Shown one piece after another: positions 8,106 to 16,109 of a stretch of DNA of 40,193 bases. The notes beneath the pieces are model-generated. The model was given only the letters and a program-made list of their open reading frames with translations, was not told the DNA's origin and did not search any database. The stretch comes from Chloroflexota bacterium (lineage in GTDB: Bacteria > Chloroflexota > Anaerolineae > Aggregatilineales > Phototrophicaceae), in NCBI GenBank assembly GCA_011523545.1, contig WTGN01000098.1, forward strand, positions 1 through 40,193, written 5' to 3'. How positions within the stretch are numbered: the stretch's first letter is position 1; each line of letters starts with the position of its first letter. The translations under genes and the position numbers were made by a program.

Positions 8106-9043
8106 TAGCGAACCCGCAGGAAACGCGACAACGATTATGGCGGCTGCTCGGCGATATTCCGGCGCCGGGGCTGCCGCAGGCGACGCTTTTGGCGCGGCGC
8201 GATGAAGCGACATACAGCCTGGAACATTTCTCATTTGAAAACGGCATCGGCGATACAATCTACGGCTATCTGATTCTGCCGCGGGCGATAAACTATCCGG
8301 CGCCGGCGCTGCTCTATCACCATGAACACGGCGGCAAGTATTCGCTGGGCAAGGACGCCGCGATCAAGATACGCGAAAATGGCTACGCGCCCGGGCTGGC
8401 GCTGGCGGAAGCGGGCTTCGTCGTGATGGCGGTTGACGCCTATGGCTTCGGCCAGCGGGAACATCAGGGTCCGGCCGGCCTGCGTGAGAGCGGCGCCGCC
8501 ACCGAGCTGTCGCTGTTCAAGCACTTCCTTTGGCAGGGCAAGACGCTTTGGGGCATGATGCTGCACGATGATTTGACCGCGCTCGCCTACCTGAAAAGTC
8601 GGTCCGAGGTGGATGAAGATCGCATCGGCGCGGCCGGCATGAGCCTGGGCGCATCGCGAACGACCTGGGTGGGCGCGCTTGCTGAATCGGTCAAGGCGGT
8701 CGCGCCCATCTCGCAGATGACCCGCTATCGCGACTTCGCCGACGCCGGAAACCTGGCGCTGCACGCCATCTATTATTATGTTCCGGGCGTCTTGGCTTCT
8801 GGCTTGGATATGGAGCACATCGTCGCCCTGACAGCGCCCCGGCATCAGTTAATCTTGACCGGGGACAGCGACCCGCTCTCGCCGCTCTCCGGCATTCACA
8901 GGGTCATGGATTTCGCGCGGCAGGTTTATCGGGAACAGGGCGCGGAAGACAAGCTGGAACTCCTGCTATACGAAGGCGTCGCCCATGCTTATCTGCCGGC
9001 GATGATGGAAGCGGCGCGCGACTTTTTCCGCCGCACGCTCTAG
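8096..9043 (+). CDS. Alpha/beta-hydrolase (dienelactone hydrolase / acetyl-xylan-esterase-like)
   Basis: 315 residues. Nucleophile Ser183 in GMSLG, a likely acid in TGDSDP (Asp257 or Asp259), and His297 in GVAHAY complete the triad. The N-terminal half has the 'YGYLILPRAINYPAPALLYHHEHGG' strand and oxyanion region and 'EAGFVVMAVDAYGFGQRE', as in Abhydrolase_7 and acetyl-xylan-esterase-like enzymes. There is no signal peptide, so it acts in the cytoplasm. It overlaps the dehydrogenase by ten bases and closes the operon. A role removing acyl groups from imported oligosaccharides fits the context but is inference. Confidence 0.82.
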   Translation: MGLIANPQETRQRLWRLLGDIPAPGLPQATLLARRDEATYSLEHFSFENGIGDTIYGYLILPRAINYPAPALLYHHEHGGKYSLGKDAAIKIRENGYAPGLALAEAGFVVMAVDAYGFGQREHQGPAGLRESGAATELSLFKHFLWQGKTLWGMMLHDDLTALAYLKSRSEVDEDRIGAAGMSLGASRTTWVGALAESVKAVAPISQMTRYRDFADAGNLALHAIYYYVPGVLASGLDMEHIVALTAPRHQLILTGDSDPLSPLSGIHRVMDFARQVYREQGAEDKLELLLYEGVAHAYLPAMMEAARDFFRRTL

Positions 9044-9070
9044 GCGGCGCCGGCAGATAAGCGCAAGAAT

Positions 9071-9099
9071 TTGACAAGAAGGACAACATCGCCTAGAAT
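9071..9099 (+). promoter_or_regulatory. Near-consensus sigma-70 promoter of the GntR gene
   Basis: TTGACA at 9071-9076 (exact -35 consensus) and TAGAAT at 9094-9099 (five of six in the -10) are separated by 17 bases. Transcription would begin near 9106, about 40 bases before the regulator's ATG. This is the best promoter match I found in the window. Confidence 0.75.
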
Positions 9100-9119
9100 T
9101 GGTAACACCACTGACCAAT
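9098..9119. promoter_or_regulatory. FadR-type operator overlapping the transcription start
   Basis: TGGTAACACCA at 9100-9110 matches the published FadR-subfamily pattern TnGTnnnACnA exactly. It lies inside a wider inverted repeat, ATTGGT (9098-9103) and ACCAAT (9114-9119). It overlaps the end of the -10 box and the predicted start point, so binding of the FadR-type protein encoded directly downstream would block transcription. Autoregulation is the simple reading. Confidence 0.6.
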
Positions 9120-9147
9120 CCGGCGCCGATCCGCGAAGAAGACAGCC

Positions 9148-9921
9148 ATGAAGTATGCCTCACCGAGCCTCTCCGGCCTCACGGCAATCGAAAAGGCCAG
9201 CGTCAAAGACCAGACCCTCGAGCAATTGAAGAATTACATCTTGTCCGGCGCCGTGCGCCTGGGCGAGCGTTTGCCCTCGGAGCGGGCGCTGGCGGATGCG
9301 CTGGGCGTCGGGCGTTACAGCGTGCGCGAGGCGCTGAAGGTGCTGGAAGCCGTCGGTCTGGTGGAATCCCGCGTGGGCGACGGCACCTTCTTGACGACCA
9401 ACACGGGCGCCAGCTTCGGGCGCATACTCGGGCTCAGCTTGGCGACCTGGGGCGGCACCATTATTGAACTGCTGGACGCGCGCAAGATGATCGAAGTGGA
9501 AGCGGCCCGGGCGGCGGCTCAACGGGCTTCGCCGGAAGAAATCGACCTGATCGAAACAGAACTAAAAGCAATGCGCGCCAATATGGACCGCGCGCAGCCT
9601 TATTTGCAGGCCGACTTCAATTTTCACCGGCGCATTGGCGAGGCCAGCCATAACGCCATCATCGGCCAATTCGTCAGCAATTTGATTGACCTGTTGGAAG
9701 AAGCCTTGCGGGAATCGCGCTCCGACAGCTTGCCGGCGCAGGCCGAAGGCGGCGGCACGCACCAGGCGATCTTCGACGCCATCGCCCGGCGAGACGCCGA
9801 CGCCGCCGGCGACCTCATGCGTGGCCATATCCAATTCAGCAGCGAGGTCTGGCAGACCGTCATTTCCCTGACAGCCGAGACTGAAGCTGATTCAACCAGC
9901 CCGCCGTCAGCAATAGGCTAA
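9148..9921 (+). CDS. GntR-family transcriptional regulator, FadR/FCD subfamily
   Basis: 257 residues. Winged helix-turn-helix at about 20-85 with the diagnostic LPSERALADALGVGR / VREALKVLE sequence and the wing 'VESRVGDGTFL'. An all-helical FCD ligand domain covers about 100-240, with metal or ligand residues in DFNFHRRIGEASHN, GTHQAIFDAI and MRGHI. It is a repressor, or less often an activator, that senses a small acid, often a sugar acid. It heads the locus for a binding protein, two permeases, GH42 and a sugar-acid dehydratase, so a galactonate-like or other aldonate effector is plausible. A FadR-type operator lies in its own promoter (9098-9119). Confidence 0.92.
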   Translation: MKYASPSLSGLTAIEKASVKDQTLEQLKNYILSGAVRLGERLPSERALADALGVGRYSVREALKVLEAVGLVESRVGDGTFLTTNTGASFGRILGLSLATWGGTIIELLDARKMIEVEAARAAAQRASPEEIDLIETELKAMRANMDRAQPYLQADFNFHRRIGEASHNAIIGQFVSNLIDLLEEALRESRSDSLPAQAEGGGTHQAIFDAIARRDADAAGDLMRGHIQFSSEVWQTVISLTAETEADSTSPPSAIG

Positions 9922-9988
9922 GGAGGTGTCTATCGCCGCAAAACCTCCCGTACGCGAAATGGTCTTGTAACCTTGTTGAGGAGATATC

Positions 9989-11773
9989 ATGAACAAGAAG
10001 TTTCCCTACAACACATCGGACTTGAAGCCCTCACGCAGGGACTTCATGCGCCTCGGCGGCGCGAGCCTGGCGGCCGCAATGATGATGCGCAATGGCCTGC
10101 CGCCGTTTCTGGCGCAAGGCATGGGCGGCATCCCGGCCGAGCTGCATCCGGGCAGCCCTAACAATCCGCGCGGCTGGACGACGACTTTGCCGCCCATTCC
10201 CGACGGCATGCCGGTCGATCCGCCGGTTACAATCACCGGCAGCCGGCGCGGTCCCTGGGAATTCGCCGATGGCGACGACATCGAGAATTCGCCCTTCACG
10301 CGCTTGAACGCCGCGGTGACCGGCATCAACTGGAAGCTGGCGTTCACCTGGACGGACAATGAAGCCGAAGTCTTGCAGAAGTACAATCTCGCCATCGCCA
10401 GCGACGAGTTGCCCGATTTTATGGAGACGGTGCCCCTGCAGATTTATTCCGAGCTGCTGGACAACGACCTGATCGAAGACATCACCGATGTCTGGGACGA
10501 GGCGGCGCATCCGGTCTGGCTGAAGGAGGCGATGAGCTTCAGTGATGGCATCGCCTGGCGCCTGGCTGAAGTCAATGGCCGCAAGATGGGTGTGCCCTAT
10601 ATCGAGCAGGCGGCGCAGAATGACAAGGTCTTGTGGATCCGGCAGGATTGGCTGGACGCCGTCGGCATGAGCGCGCCGAGCACAATTGAGGAATTGCACG
10701 CCGTCATGACCGCTTTCGTGGAAGCGGACATGGGGCAAGGGGGCGAGGGCACGACGCTCGGCATCGCCGCCAACCGCCAGGTCAACACCTGGTATTGCTC
10801 GCTGGATCCCATCTTCGGCGCCTGGGGCGTCATGCCGACATTTTGGACGCCGGACGAAAATGGCGACCTCCAATACGACAGCGTACGGCCCGAGATCAAG
10901 GAAGTGCTTGGCGTCTTGCGGCAATGGTACAGCGAAGGGCTGCTGGCGCCGGATTTCTTCACCTTCGCGCCCTGGCAGAACTCGGGAACGCACATCGGCG
11001 GCAACCTGGCCGGCCTGATGTACTCGCCCGCCTTTGGCGCCGTCTATGGCTTGCCGGACAGCGTCGCCAACGACCCCGACGCGCGCTGGGCATTCGGCGA
11101 TATCCCCATGGGGCCGAGCGGCATCAAGAAGAAAGCCTGGAGCAACCCGGTGCCGGAAACGGTCTATGTCTTCCGCAAAGGCTTCGAGCATGTCGACCTG
11201 GTCTTGAAACAAATGGCCTGGTGGGCGGAGCTGCTGCAGAACCCGAAGAACCGCTACCATGGCTTTGAAGGGACTGCTTATTTCTGGCGCAACGAAGATG
11301 GCGAAGTCGATCCAATGGGTTCAACGCTCGATCTCAATGGCTATGACGACACCAAACATATTTGGGGCCCGCCGGGCACCAATGGCGGCAGCCGCACTGA
11401 TCCCTTCTTCGAGACGAATTGGATCAAAGAGCGCCGCAACGTTTGGGCGAATACGCCGGAAGACGAGCGCGATGCCCTGATGGAAGCCTTCCTCGGCGGC
11501 GATCCGCTGTCAGTTTTGTGGGACGAGGCCAATGTCTTCGCCGTCGATCACTGGGAAGCCGACGGCATCAAGAACCACTTCCTGACCGTGCCGACCCGCA
11601 CAATGGAACGGGCGGGCGCCTCGCTGGATGGCCTGGAAGCCGAGACCTACATCAATATCATCAACGGGCAGGAGCCGCTGGATCGCTTTGATTCATTCGT
11701 TGAAGAGTGGCGCAGCGGCGGCGGCGACCGCATCACCGATGAAGTCAACGAATGGTGGCACGGGGGGATGTAG
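9989..11773 (+). CDS. Tat-exported LplA/YtcQ-like saccharide-binding protein
   Basis: 594 residues, long for a solute-binding protein but normal for the LplA/YtcQ group. The start ATG has GAGGAG just upstream. A twin-arginine signal is seen as SRRDFM at 15-20 followed by a hydrophobic LGGASLAAAMMM, so it is exported folded; no lipobox Cys is visible. Group features include 'LAFTWTDNEAEVLQKYNLAIASDELPDF', 'VLWIRQDWLDAVGM-APSTIEEL' and 'LRQWYSEGLLAPDFF'. The LplB-like and YtcP-like permease genes downstream are the standard partners of this type. It follows the GntR gene by 67 bases and is probably in the same transcript. Such systems take up complex oligosaccharides; the ligand here is unproven. 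Confidence 0.9.
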   Translation: MNKKFPYNTSDLKPSRRDFMRLGGASLAAAMMMRNGLPPFLAQGMGGIPAELHPGSPNNPRGWTTTLPPIPDGMPVDPPVTITGSRRGPWEFADGDDIENSPFTRLNAAVTGINWKLAFTWTDNEAEVLQKYNLAIASDELPDFMETVPLQIYSELLDNDLIEDITDVWDEAAHPVWLKEAMSFSDGIAWRLAEVNGRKMGVPYIEQAAQNDKVLWIRQDWLDAVGMSAPSTIEELHAVMTAFVEADMGQGGEGTTLGIAANRQVNTWYCSLDPIFGAWGVMPTFWTPDENGDLQYDSVRPEIKEVLGVLRQWYSEGLLAPDFFTFAPWQNSGTHIGGNLAGLMYSPAFGAVYGLPDSVANDPDARWAFGDIPMGPSGIKKKAWSNPVPETVYVFRKGFEHVDLVLKQMAWWAELLQNPKNRYHGFEGTAYFWRNEDGEVDPMGSTLDLNGYDDTKHIWGPPGTNGGSRTDPFFETNWIKERRNVWANTPEDERDALMEAFLGGDPLSVLWDEANVFAVDHWEADGIKNHFLTVPTRTMERAGASLDGLEAETYINIINGQEPLDRFDSFVEEWRSGGGDRITDEVNEWWHGGM

Positions 11774-11807
11774 CGGCCAAGCTCACGCTAGCCGCAAACA
11801 AGGATTT

Positions 11808-11881
11808 GTAGGGGCGATCCGGTGGATCGCCCATCGGACTACCTTACATACCTGAGGGCGACTCACAGAGTCGCCCCTACG
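11808..11881. repeat. Compound dispersed palindrome, family A (two hairpins)
   Basis: Two perfect 9-bp stems: GGGCGATCC (11812-11820) with GGATCGCCC (11824-11832), and GGGCGACTC (11856-11864) with GAGTCGCCC (11868-11876), each with a three-base loop. The outer edges, GTAGGGGCGA and TCGCCCCTAC, are themselves inverted, so the whole unit is flanked by about ten-base ends. It fills most of the 151-base gap between the binding-protein gene and the LplB-like permease, the same position that copy 1 holds in the other transporter operon. Confidence 0.8.
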
Positions 11882-11924
11882 ACACCCGTACGGCGGACGC
11901 GCTGGGCAATCACGGGGCAACCCC

Positions 11925-12824
11925 ATGACATTTCGTCAGTACATGAAGCGCGCCTGGCCCCTGTATGTGATGATCTTGCCGGGGATCGTCTTTGTCCTGC
12001 TCTTTCGCTATTACCCGATGTATGGCGTCGTCATCGCCTTTCAAGATTTCAGCCCGGCGAAAGGCTTCGCGGGCTCGCCCTGGGTCGGCTGGGAGAATTT
12101 TGAATTTCTCTTCTCGCTGCCCGAATTCGGGCGGATCTTGAGCAATACGCTGATCATCTCGATTTCGAAAATCGTCGCTGATCAAGTGGGGGCGATCATC
12201 CTGGCGCTGCTGCTGAATGAGGCGCGCGTCGTCCTGTTCCGCCGCGCGATTCAAACCTTGATTTACCTGCCGCACTTCTTGTCCTGGATTGTGCTGGGCG
12301 GCATTCTGCTCGATATTCTGTCGGCGGGCGGCATTCTTAATCAGGCTTTGTCAATATTCGGTGTTGAACCGCAGCTCTGGCTGGGCAGCAATGCCTGGTT
12401 CCGCGGCACCATGATTACCTCCGGTTTCTGGAAGAGCGTCGGCTTCTCGACCATCGTCTATCTGGCGGCGCTGACAGCGATCAACCCGGTTTTGCACGAG
12501 GCGGCGGCAATCGACGGGGCCGGGCGCTTTCGGCGCATTTGGCATATCACGTTGCCGGGCATCCGCCCGACCATTGTGCTGCTGGCGGCGCTCAGTCTGG
12601 GCGATGTCCTGCAAGCCGGCTTTGAGCAGATCCTGACGCTGTACAATCCGGCGGTCTACCGCACCGGCGATATCATTGATACCAATATCTATCGCGTCGG
12701 CTTGATTAGGGCGCAGTGGAGTTTGGCGGGCGCGGTTGGGCTCTTCAAGTCTGTCATCGGCTTTGTTTTGATCGTGGTTTCCTACTGGCTGGCCGACCGC
12801 TTCGCCGGTTATCGCATTCTGTGA
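11925..12824 (+). CDS. LplB-like sugar ABC transporter permease
   Basis: 299 residues and about six helices. The N-terminus (WPLYVMILPGIVFVLLFRYYPMYG, then VIAFQDFSPAKG) is characteristic of LplB. The EAA motif is HEAAAIDGAGRFRRIWHITLPG, split here by an ordinary helix end, followed by 'LQAGFEQILTLYNPAVY', another group signature. It forms the importer channel with the YtcP-like permease starting 11 bases after its stop. No clear Shine-Dalgarno sequence precedes ATG 11925; the leader is occupied by the family-A hairpins. Confidence 0.92.
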   Translation: MTFRQYMKRAWPLYVMILPGIVFVLLFRYYPMYGVVIAFQDFSPAKGFAGSPWVGWENFEFLFSLPEFGRILSNTLIISISKIVADQVGAIILALLLNEARVVLFRRAIQTLIYLPHFLSWIVLGGILLDILSAGGILNQALSIFGVEPQLWLGSNAWFRGTMITSGFWKSVGFSTIVYLAALTAINPVLHEAAAIDGAGRFRRIWHITLPGIRPTIVLLAALSLGDVLQAGFEQILTLYNPAVYRTGDIIDTNIYRVGLIRAQWSLAGAVGLFKSVIGFVLIVVSYWLADRFAGYRIL

Positions 12825-12834
12825 GCATGACGCT

Positions 12835-13716
12835 GTGATCCACGACAAGACCTGGTTCAGCCGCCTATTCGATGGTTTCAACTATATCTTTCTGGCCCTG
12901 TTTGCCTTGCTGTGCCTGGCGCCGCTGGTGCATATATTCGCCGTGTCGCTGAGCGGGCGGGCGCCGGCGACGGGCGGCTTCGTGTCCTTTTGGCCGATTG
13001 ACTTCACGCTGGAGAATTACGAGCAGGTGATGGGCTCGCGCAATTTTCTGCGCTCTTTCTATATTTCGGTCTTGCGCGTCTTGACCGGCACAAGCCTGAA
13101 CATGCTTCTGATTATACTGACGGCTTATCCGCTGTCGAAGACGCCGCGCGTGTTCAGGGGCCGCACGATCTTCATTTGGTTTTTCGTCTTCGCCATGCTC
13201 TTCGACGGCGGCTTGATTCCCTCGTTCTTTGTGGTGCGCAGTTTGGGCTTGCTGAATACGCTGGGCGCGCTGATCCTGCCCAACGCCGTGCCTATTTTCA
13301 GCGTCATATTGATGATGAACTTCTTCCGTGATGTGCCCAAGGAATTGGAGGAATCAGCGCTGATCGACGGCGCGTCGCATTGGCGCGTGCTCTGGCACAT
13401 ATACATCCCGCTGTCGCTGCCGGCTATCGCGACGCTGACGCTGTTCTCGTCGGTCAATCACTGGAATGCCTGGTTTGACGGGCTGATTTACATGACTGAT
13501 ACCGCCAATTATCCGATGCAGACCTTTCTGCGCACGGTGATCGTCACCCTGGATCTGACGCAGGTGGGCATCAATCCGCAAGACTTGCAGCGCCTGTCTG
13601 ACCGGGCGATCCGCGGTGCGCAGATCATCGTGGCGACCGTGCCCATTCTGGTCGTGTATCCCTTCTTGCAGCGCTACTTCATCGCCGGCATCAAGCTGGG
13701 CGCGGTGAAGGAATAG
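12835..13716 (+). CDS. YtcP-like sugar ABC transporter permease
   Basis: 293 residues with about six helices. A GTG start at 12835 is used because the nearby ATG at 12828 is in a frame that stops at once; the N-terminus (FDGFNYIFLALFALLCLAPL) agrees with YtcP homologues. The EAA loop is ELEESALIDGASHWRVLWH. The C-terminus reads 'YPFLQRYFIAGIKLGAVKE', close to the ending usual in the family. It is the second channel subunit for the 9989 binding protein. The GH42-like gene begins three bases after its stop, with AAGGA inside the gene end serving as ribosome site. Confidence 0.92.
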   Translation: MIHDKTWFSRLFDGFNYIFLALFALLCLAPLVHIFAVSLSGRAPATGGFVSFWPIDFTLENYEQVMGSRNFLRSFYISVLRVLTGTSLNMLLIILTAYPLSKTPRVFRGRTIFIWFFVFAMLFDGGLIPSFFVVRSLGLLNTLGALILPNAVPIFSVILMMNFFRDVPKELEESALIDGASHWRVLWHIYIPLSLPAIATLTLFSSVNHWNAWFDGLIYMTDTANYPMQTFLRTVIVTLDLTQVGINPQDLQRLSDRAIRGAQIIVATVPILVVYPFLQRYFIAGIKLGAVKE

Positions 13717-13719
13717 CTC

Positions 13720-15921
13720 ATGACCCTTACACCTGTCTTCGGCGATGGCGTCTTCCCTTGGGGGACGCACGTCTACCGCGAGCCCTGCCTCGACCTCGAC
13801 GGCGTCCTGCGCGATTTGCCGCTGCTGAAAAACTACGGCTTCAACATGATCAAGATTCAGGAGCATTGGTCGGCCGATGAACGTCGCGAAGGCGAGTACG
13901 ATTTCTCGCGCATCGAGACCGTCGTTAAACGCGCCGATGAGTTGGGGCTGGGCGTCTATCTGGGCTTGACGATGGAGCAGGCGCCGGCCTGGCTCTGGCG
14001 CAAATATCCCGACTGCCACTTTGTCTACAGCGACGGGCGGCGCCACAACCAGCCGACCCAATATACCATCCCGATGGATGGCAAACCGGGACCCTGTTGG
14101 GATCATCCCGGCGCGCGGGAAGCGGCGGCGCGCTTTATCGCCGAGCTGGCGCGGACGCTTGGGCAGTACAAGAATATCTGGGCCTGGAACACCTTTCAGG
14201 AGATCGGCTTCTGGCCCAACACGGCCGGGAAGCTGGGCTTCTGCTACTGTCCGTATACGCTGGCCCGCTTCCGCGAATGGCTGCGCGGGAAGTATGGGAC
14301 GCTGGCGGCGCTGAACGCAACCTGGCAGATCAATTACGCCGATTGGGACGAGGTTGAGCCGCCGCGCCGCGAGGAGCCGGTCGCGCCCTTTATCGACTGG
14401 CGTTACTTCATGGACGATGTTTACATGGCGCGGCAGCTGGCCTTCAAAACGAAGGCTCTGAAAGAGAACGACCCCTTTCAGCGGCCCGTCTTCAGTCATG
14501 CCGATACGCCGCGGGTCGGCTCGGGGGCCGAGTGGCGCTGGGCGCGCGTTGGCGATTTCTTCGGCACCAGCAATTATCCCAAATGGAACAACGGCCATCC
14601 CTGGGATGACCCGGCGCGGAGCGAAGACGAGGCGCTGCTCAACGAGATCTGGGAAGAGATGATGCTCTGCACCGATCTGGCGCGGGGCAACAACGGGCGC
14701 GATCGCGCGCTCTGGGGCGCCGAATTTCAGGGCGGGCCGATTTCCACCTCGCTGCATTTTGGGCGCGCGCCGACGCCGAAGGACCTGCGCGTCTGGATTC
14801 TGTCCGGCCTGGCCTGCGGCATGACCGGCATCAGCTTTTGGAATCACCGCGTCGAGCGCTTCTGGAAAGAGGCAAATGGCTTCGGACTGTTGGATCCGCT
14901 AGGCGACAGCACTGAGCGCATGGAAGCTGTCAGCAAAATCGGCGCCGCGATCCAGGCCCACGGCGATTTCTTCGCGCAAGCGCAGCCGCCGCGGGCGCAA
15001 GTTGCCTTGCTGGTGAACGAAGACTCGTATCATTTCTTTCAAGCCTGCAATGGTGATGTCATCCATCACTATCGCTACAACATGCGCGGCTGGTACAAGC
15101 GCCTGTGGCGTATGGGCATCGCGGTCGATTTCATCGATGCCGAGGAAGTCGCCGCCGGTGACCTGGCGCGCTATCAGGCCGCCATCCTCACGATGCCGCT
15201 CAGCCTGGACGCCGATTACTTCCGCCATCTCATCGACTTCACTGAGGCCGGCGGCGCGCTGATCGCCGAAGCCTGCCCCGGCCGCTGGGACAAATACGGC
15301 TGGACGACGCTGACGCAACTCGTCGACGGGGGCGAAGCATTGTTCGGGGCAACACATCGCGAGCTGGTGATGGTCAAAGAGCCGGGCGCTGCCGCGCGCT
15401 GGATGCCGGGGGAGCGGCGCTTCGGCGAATTCGACCGGCCGACCTTGCTGCGCGGCTGCCAAGATTACAGCGATTGCGATGTACGCGCTAACTTCTACTT
15501 GCAGCGCCTCCAGCCGACGACAGGCGAAGCGATCCTGACGGCGGGAGAAGATGTCGCCGGGGTGCTGAATCACGCGGGCGACGGATGGGCGGTCCTGCTG
15601 GGCACATATTTTGGTTTCGGCGCGCTGGCCTATCGCGACTATGACGCGGGAACGGATGGCTTTCTTGCCGCTTTGCTTGCGCGCGCCGGCATCAATGGCG
15701 ACTGTTGTGGAAAGCTGCTGCGCAGGCGGCGAGAATGGCAGGGGCAGGAAGCCTGGTTCTTCATCAATCCGACGCCTGAGGCGGTAACGGAATCGAATGG
15801 TAAAGACGGATTCACCGACGTGATTGATCTATTGGGAGACTGTCTGCTCGAAGAGAACGATGATCGGATCACGATTCGAGTTGAAGCGACAGATCTGGCT
15901 TGCCTGCTGCTTTCATCTTGA
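13720..15921 (+). CDS. GH42-like beta-galactosidase
   Basis: 733 residues, usual for glycoside hydrolase family 42. A TIM barrel occupies about 10-400, beginning 'DLPLLKNYGFNMIKIQEHWS' and 'DELGLGVYLGLTMEQAPAWL'. The likely acid/base is Glu161 (WNTFQEIGFW) and the likely nucleophile is Glu335 (WGAEFQGGP). A flavodoxin-like trimerisation domain follows at about 425-640 (VALLVNEDSYHFFQA; 'GGALIAEACPGRWDKYG'), then a small beta domain. There is no signal peptide, so it acts on imported oligosaccharides. Oddity: the residue before the acid/base is Gln160, where clan GH-A enzymes normally have Asn. The substrate may therefore differ from plain lactose-type galactosides. Translational coupling to the permease gene supports a joint role. 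Confidence 0.85.
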   Translation: MTLTPVFGDGVFPWGTHVYREPCLDLDGVLRDLPLLKNYGFNMIKIQEHWSADERREGEYDFSRIETVVKRADELGLGVYLGLTMEQAPAWLWRKYPDCHFVYSDGRRHNQPTQYTIPMDGKPGPCWDHPGAREAAARFIAELARTLGQYKNIWAWNTFQEIGFWPNTAGKLGFCYCPYTLARFREWLRGKYGTLAALNATWQINYADWDEVEPPRREEPVAPFIDWRYFMDDVYMARQLAFKTKALKENDPFQRPVFSHADTPRVGSGAEWRWARVGDFFGTSNYPKWNNGHPWDDPARSEDEALLNEIWEEMMLCTDLARGNNGRDRALWGAEFQGGPISTSLHFGRAPTPKDLRVWILSGLACGMTGISFWNHRVERFWKEANGFGLLDPLGDSTERMEAVSKIGAAIQAHGDFFAQAQPPRAQVALLVNEDSYHFFQACNGDVIHHYRYNMRGWYKRLWRMGIAVDFIDAEEVAAGDLARYQAAILTMPLSLDADYFRHLIDFTEAGGALIAEACPGRWDKYGWTTLTQLVDGGEALFGATHRELVMVKEPGAAARWMPGERRFGEFDRPTLLRGCQDYSDCDVRANFYLQRLQPTTGEAILTAGEDVAGVLNHAGDGWAVLLGTYFGFGALAYRDYDAGTDGFLAALLARAGINGDCCGKLLRRRREWQGQEAWFFINPTPEAVTESNGKDGFTDVIDLLGDCLLEENDDRITIRVEATDLACLLLSS

Positions 15922-15992
15922 TCTTGCAAATTTAGGTCCGAGATTTCTATCACTGTGATTTTAGTAAGAGCGCGTAAGTTATGCGACCTAAC

Positions 15993-16013
15993 GGGCGAGC
16001 CACCGTCTCGCCC
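15993..16013. repeat. Dispersed palindrome, family A (copy 3)
   Basis: GGGCGAG (15993-15999) pairs with CTCGCCC (16007-16013) around a seven-base loop, and CCTACAGG follows, the mirror of the CTGTAGGGG edge seen at copy 1. It lies between the GH42-like gene and the dehydratase gene, directly before a family-B repeat. Confidence 0.75.
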
Positions 16014-16053
16014 CTACAGGATCCGTTTATGGGGCGTCGTTATTCTAAATTTA

Positions 16054-16091
16054 CCTCTGTGTCTCTGTGTCTCTGTGGCGAAAAAAGGAAT
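16054..16091. repeat. Dispersed repeat, family B (CTCTGTGT type), copy 1
   Basis: A low-complexity stretch of CTCTGTGT units ends in GTGGCGAAAAAAGGAA. Its reverse complement resembles the CCACCGAGGACA...GAGG-A(n) sequences at 29645-29677 and 40048-40090. It lies 19 bases before the dehydratase start. Reading through it gives a false N-terminal extension of that protein. Confidence 0.65.
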
Positions 16092-16109
16092 GAATCGACA
16101 GGAAACAAT

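Noticed and set aside
10031..11260. Long minus-strand open frame (409 codons) opposite the binding-protein gene
   Set aside because: It is the complement of a well-conserved LplA/YtcQ-like gene; its translation is Arg/His/Gln-rich with no domain, the usual shadow in GC-rich DNA.
13354..14847. Long minus-strand open frame (497 codons) opposite YtcP and GH42-like genes
   Set aside because: It spans two real plus-strand genes, has no recognisable motif and a shadow-like composition.
15981..16109. N-terminal extension of the dehydratase
   Set aside because: It is translated from family-A and family-B repeats; ATG 16110 has a good ribosome site and matches the family start.
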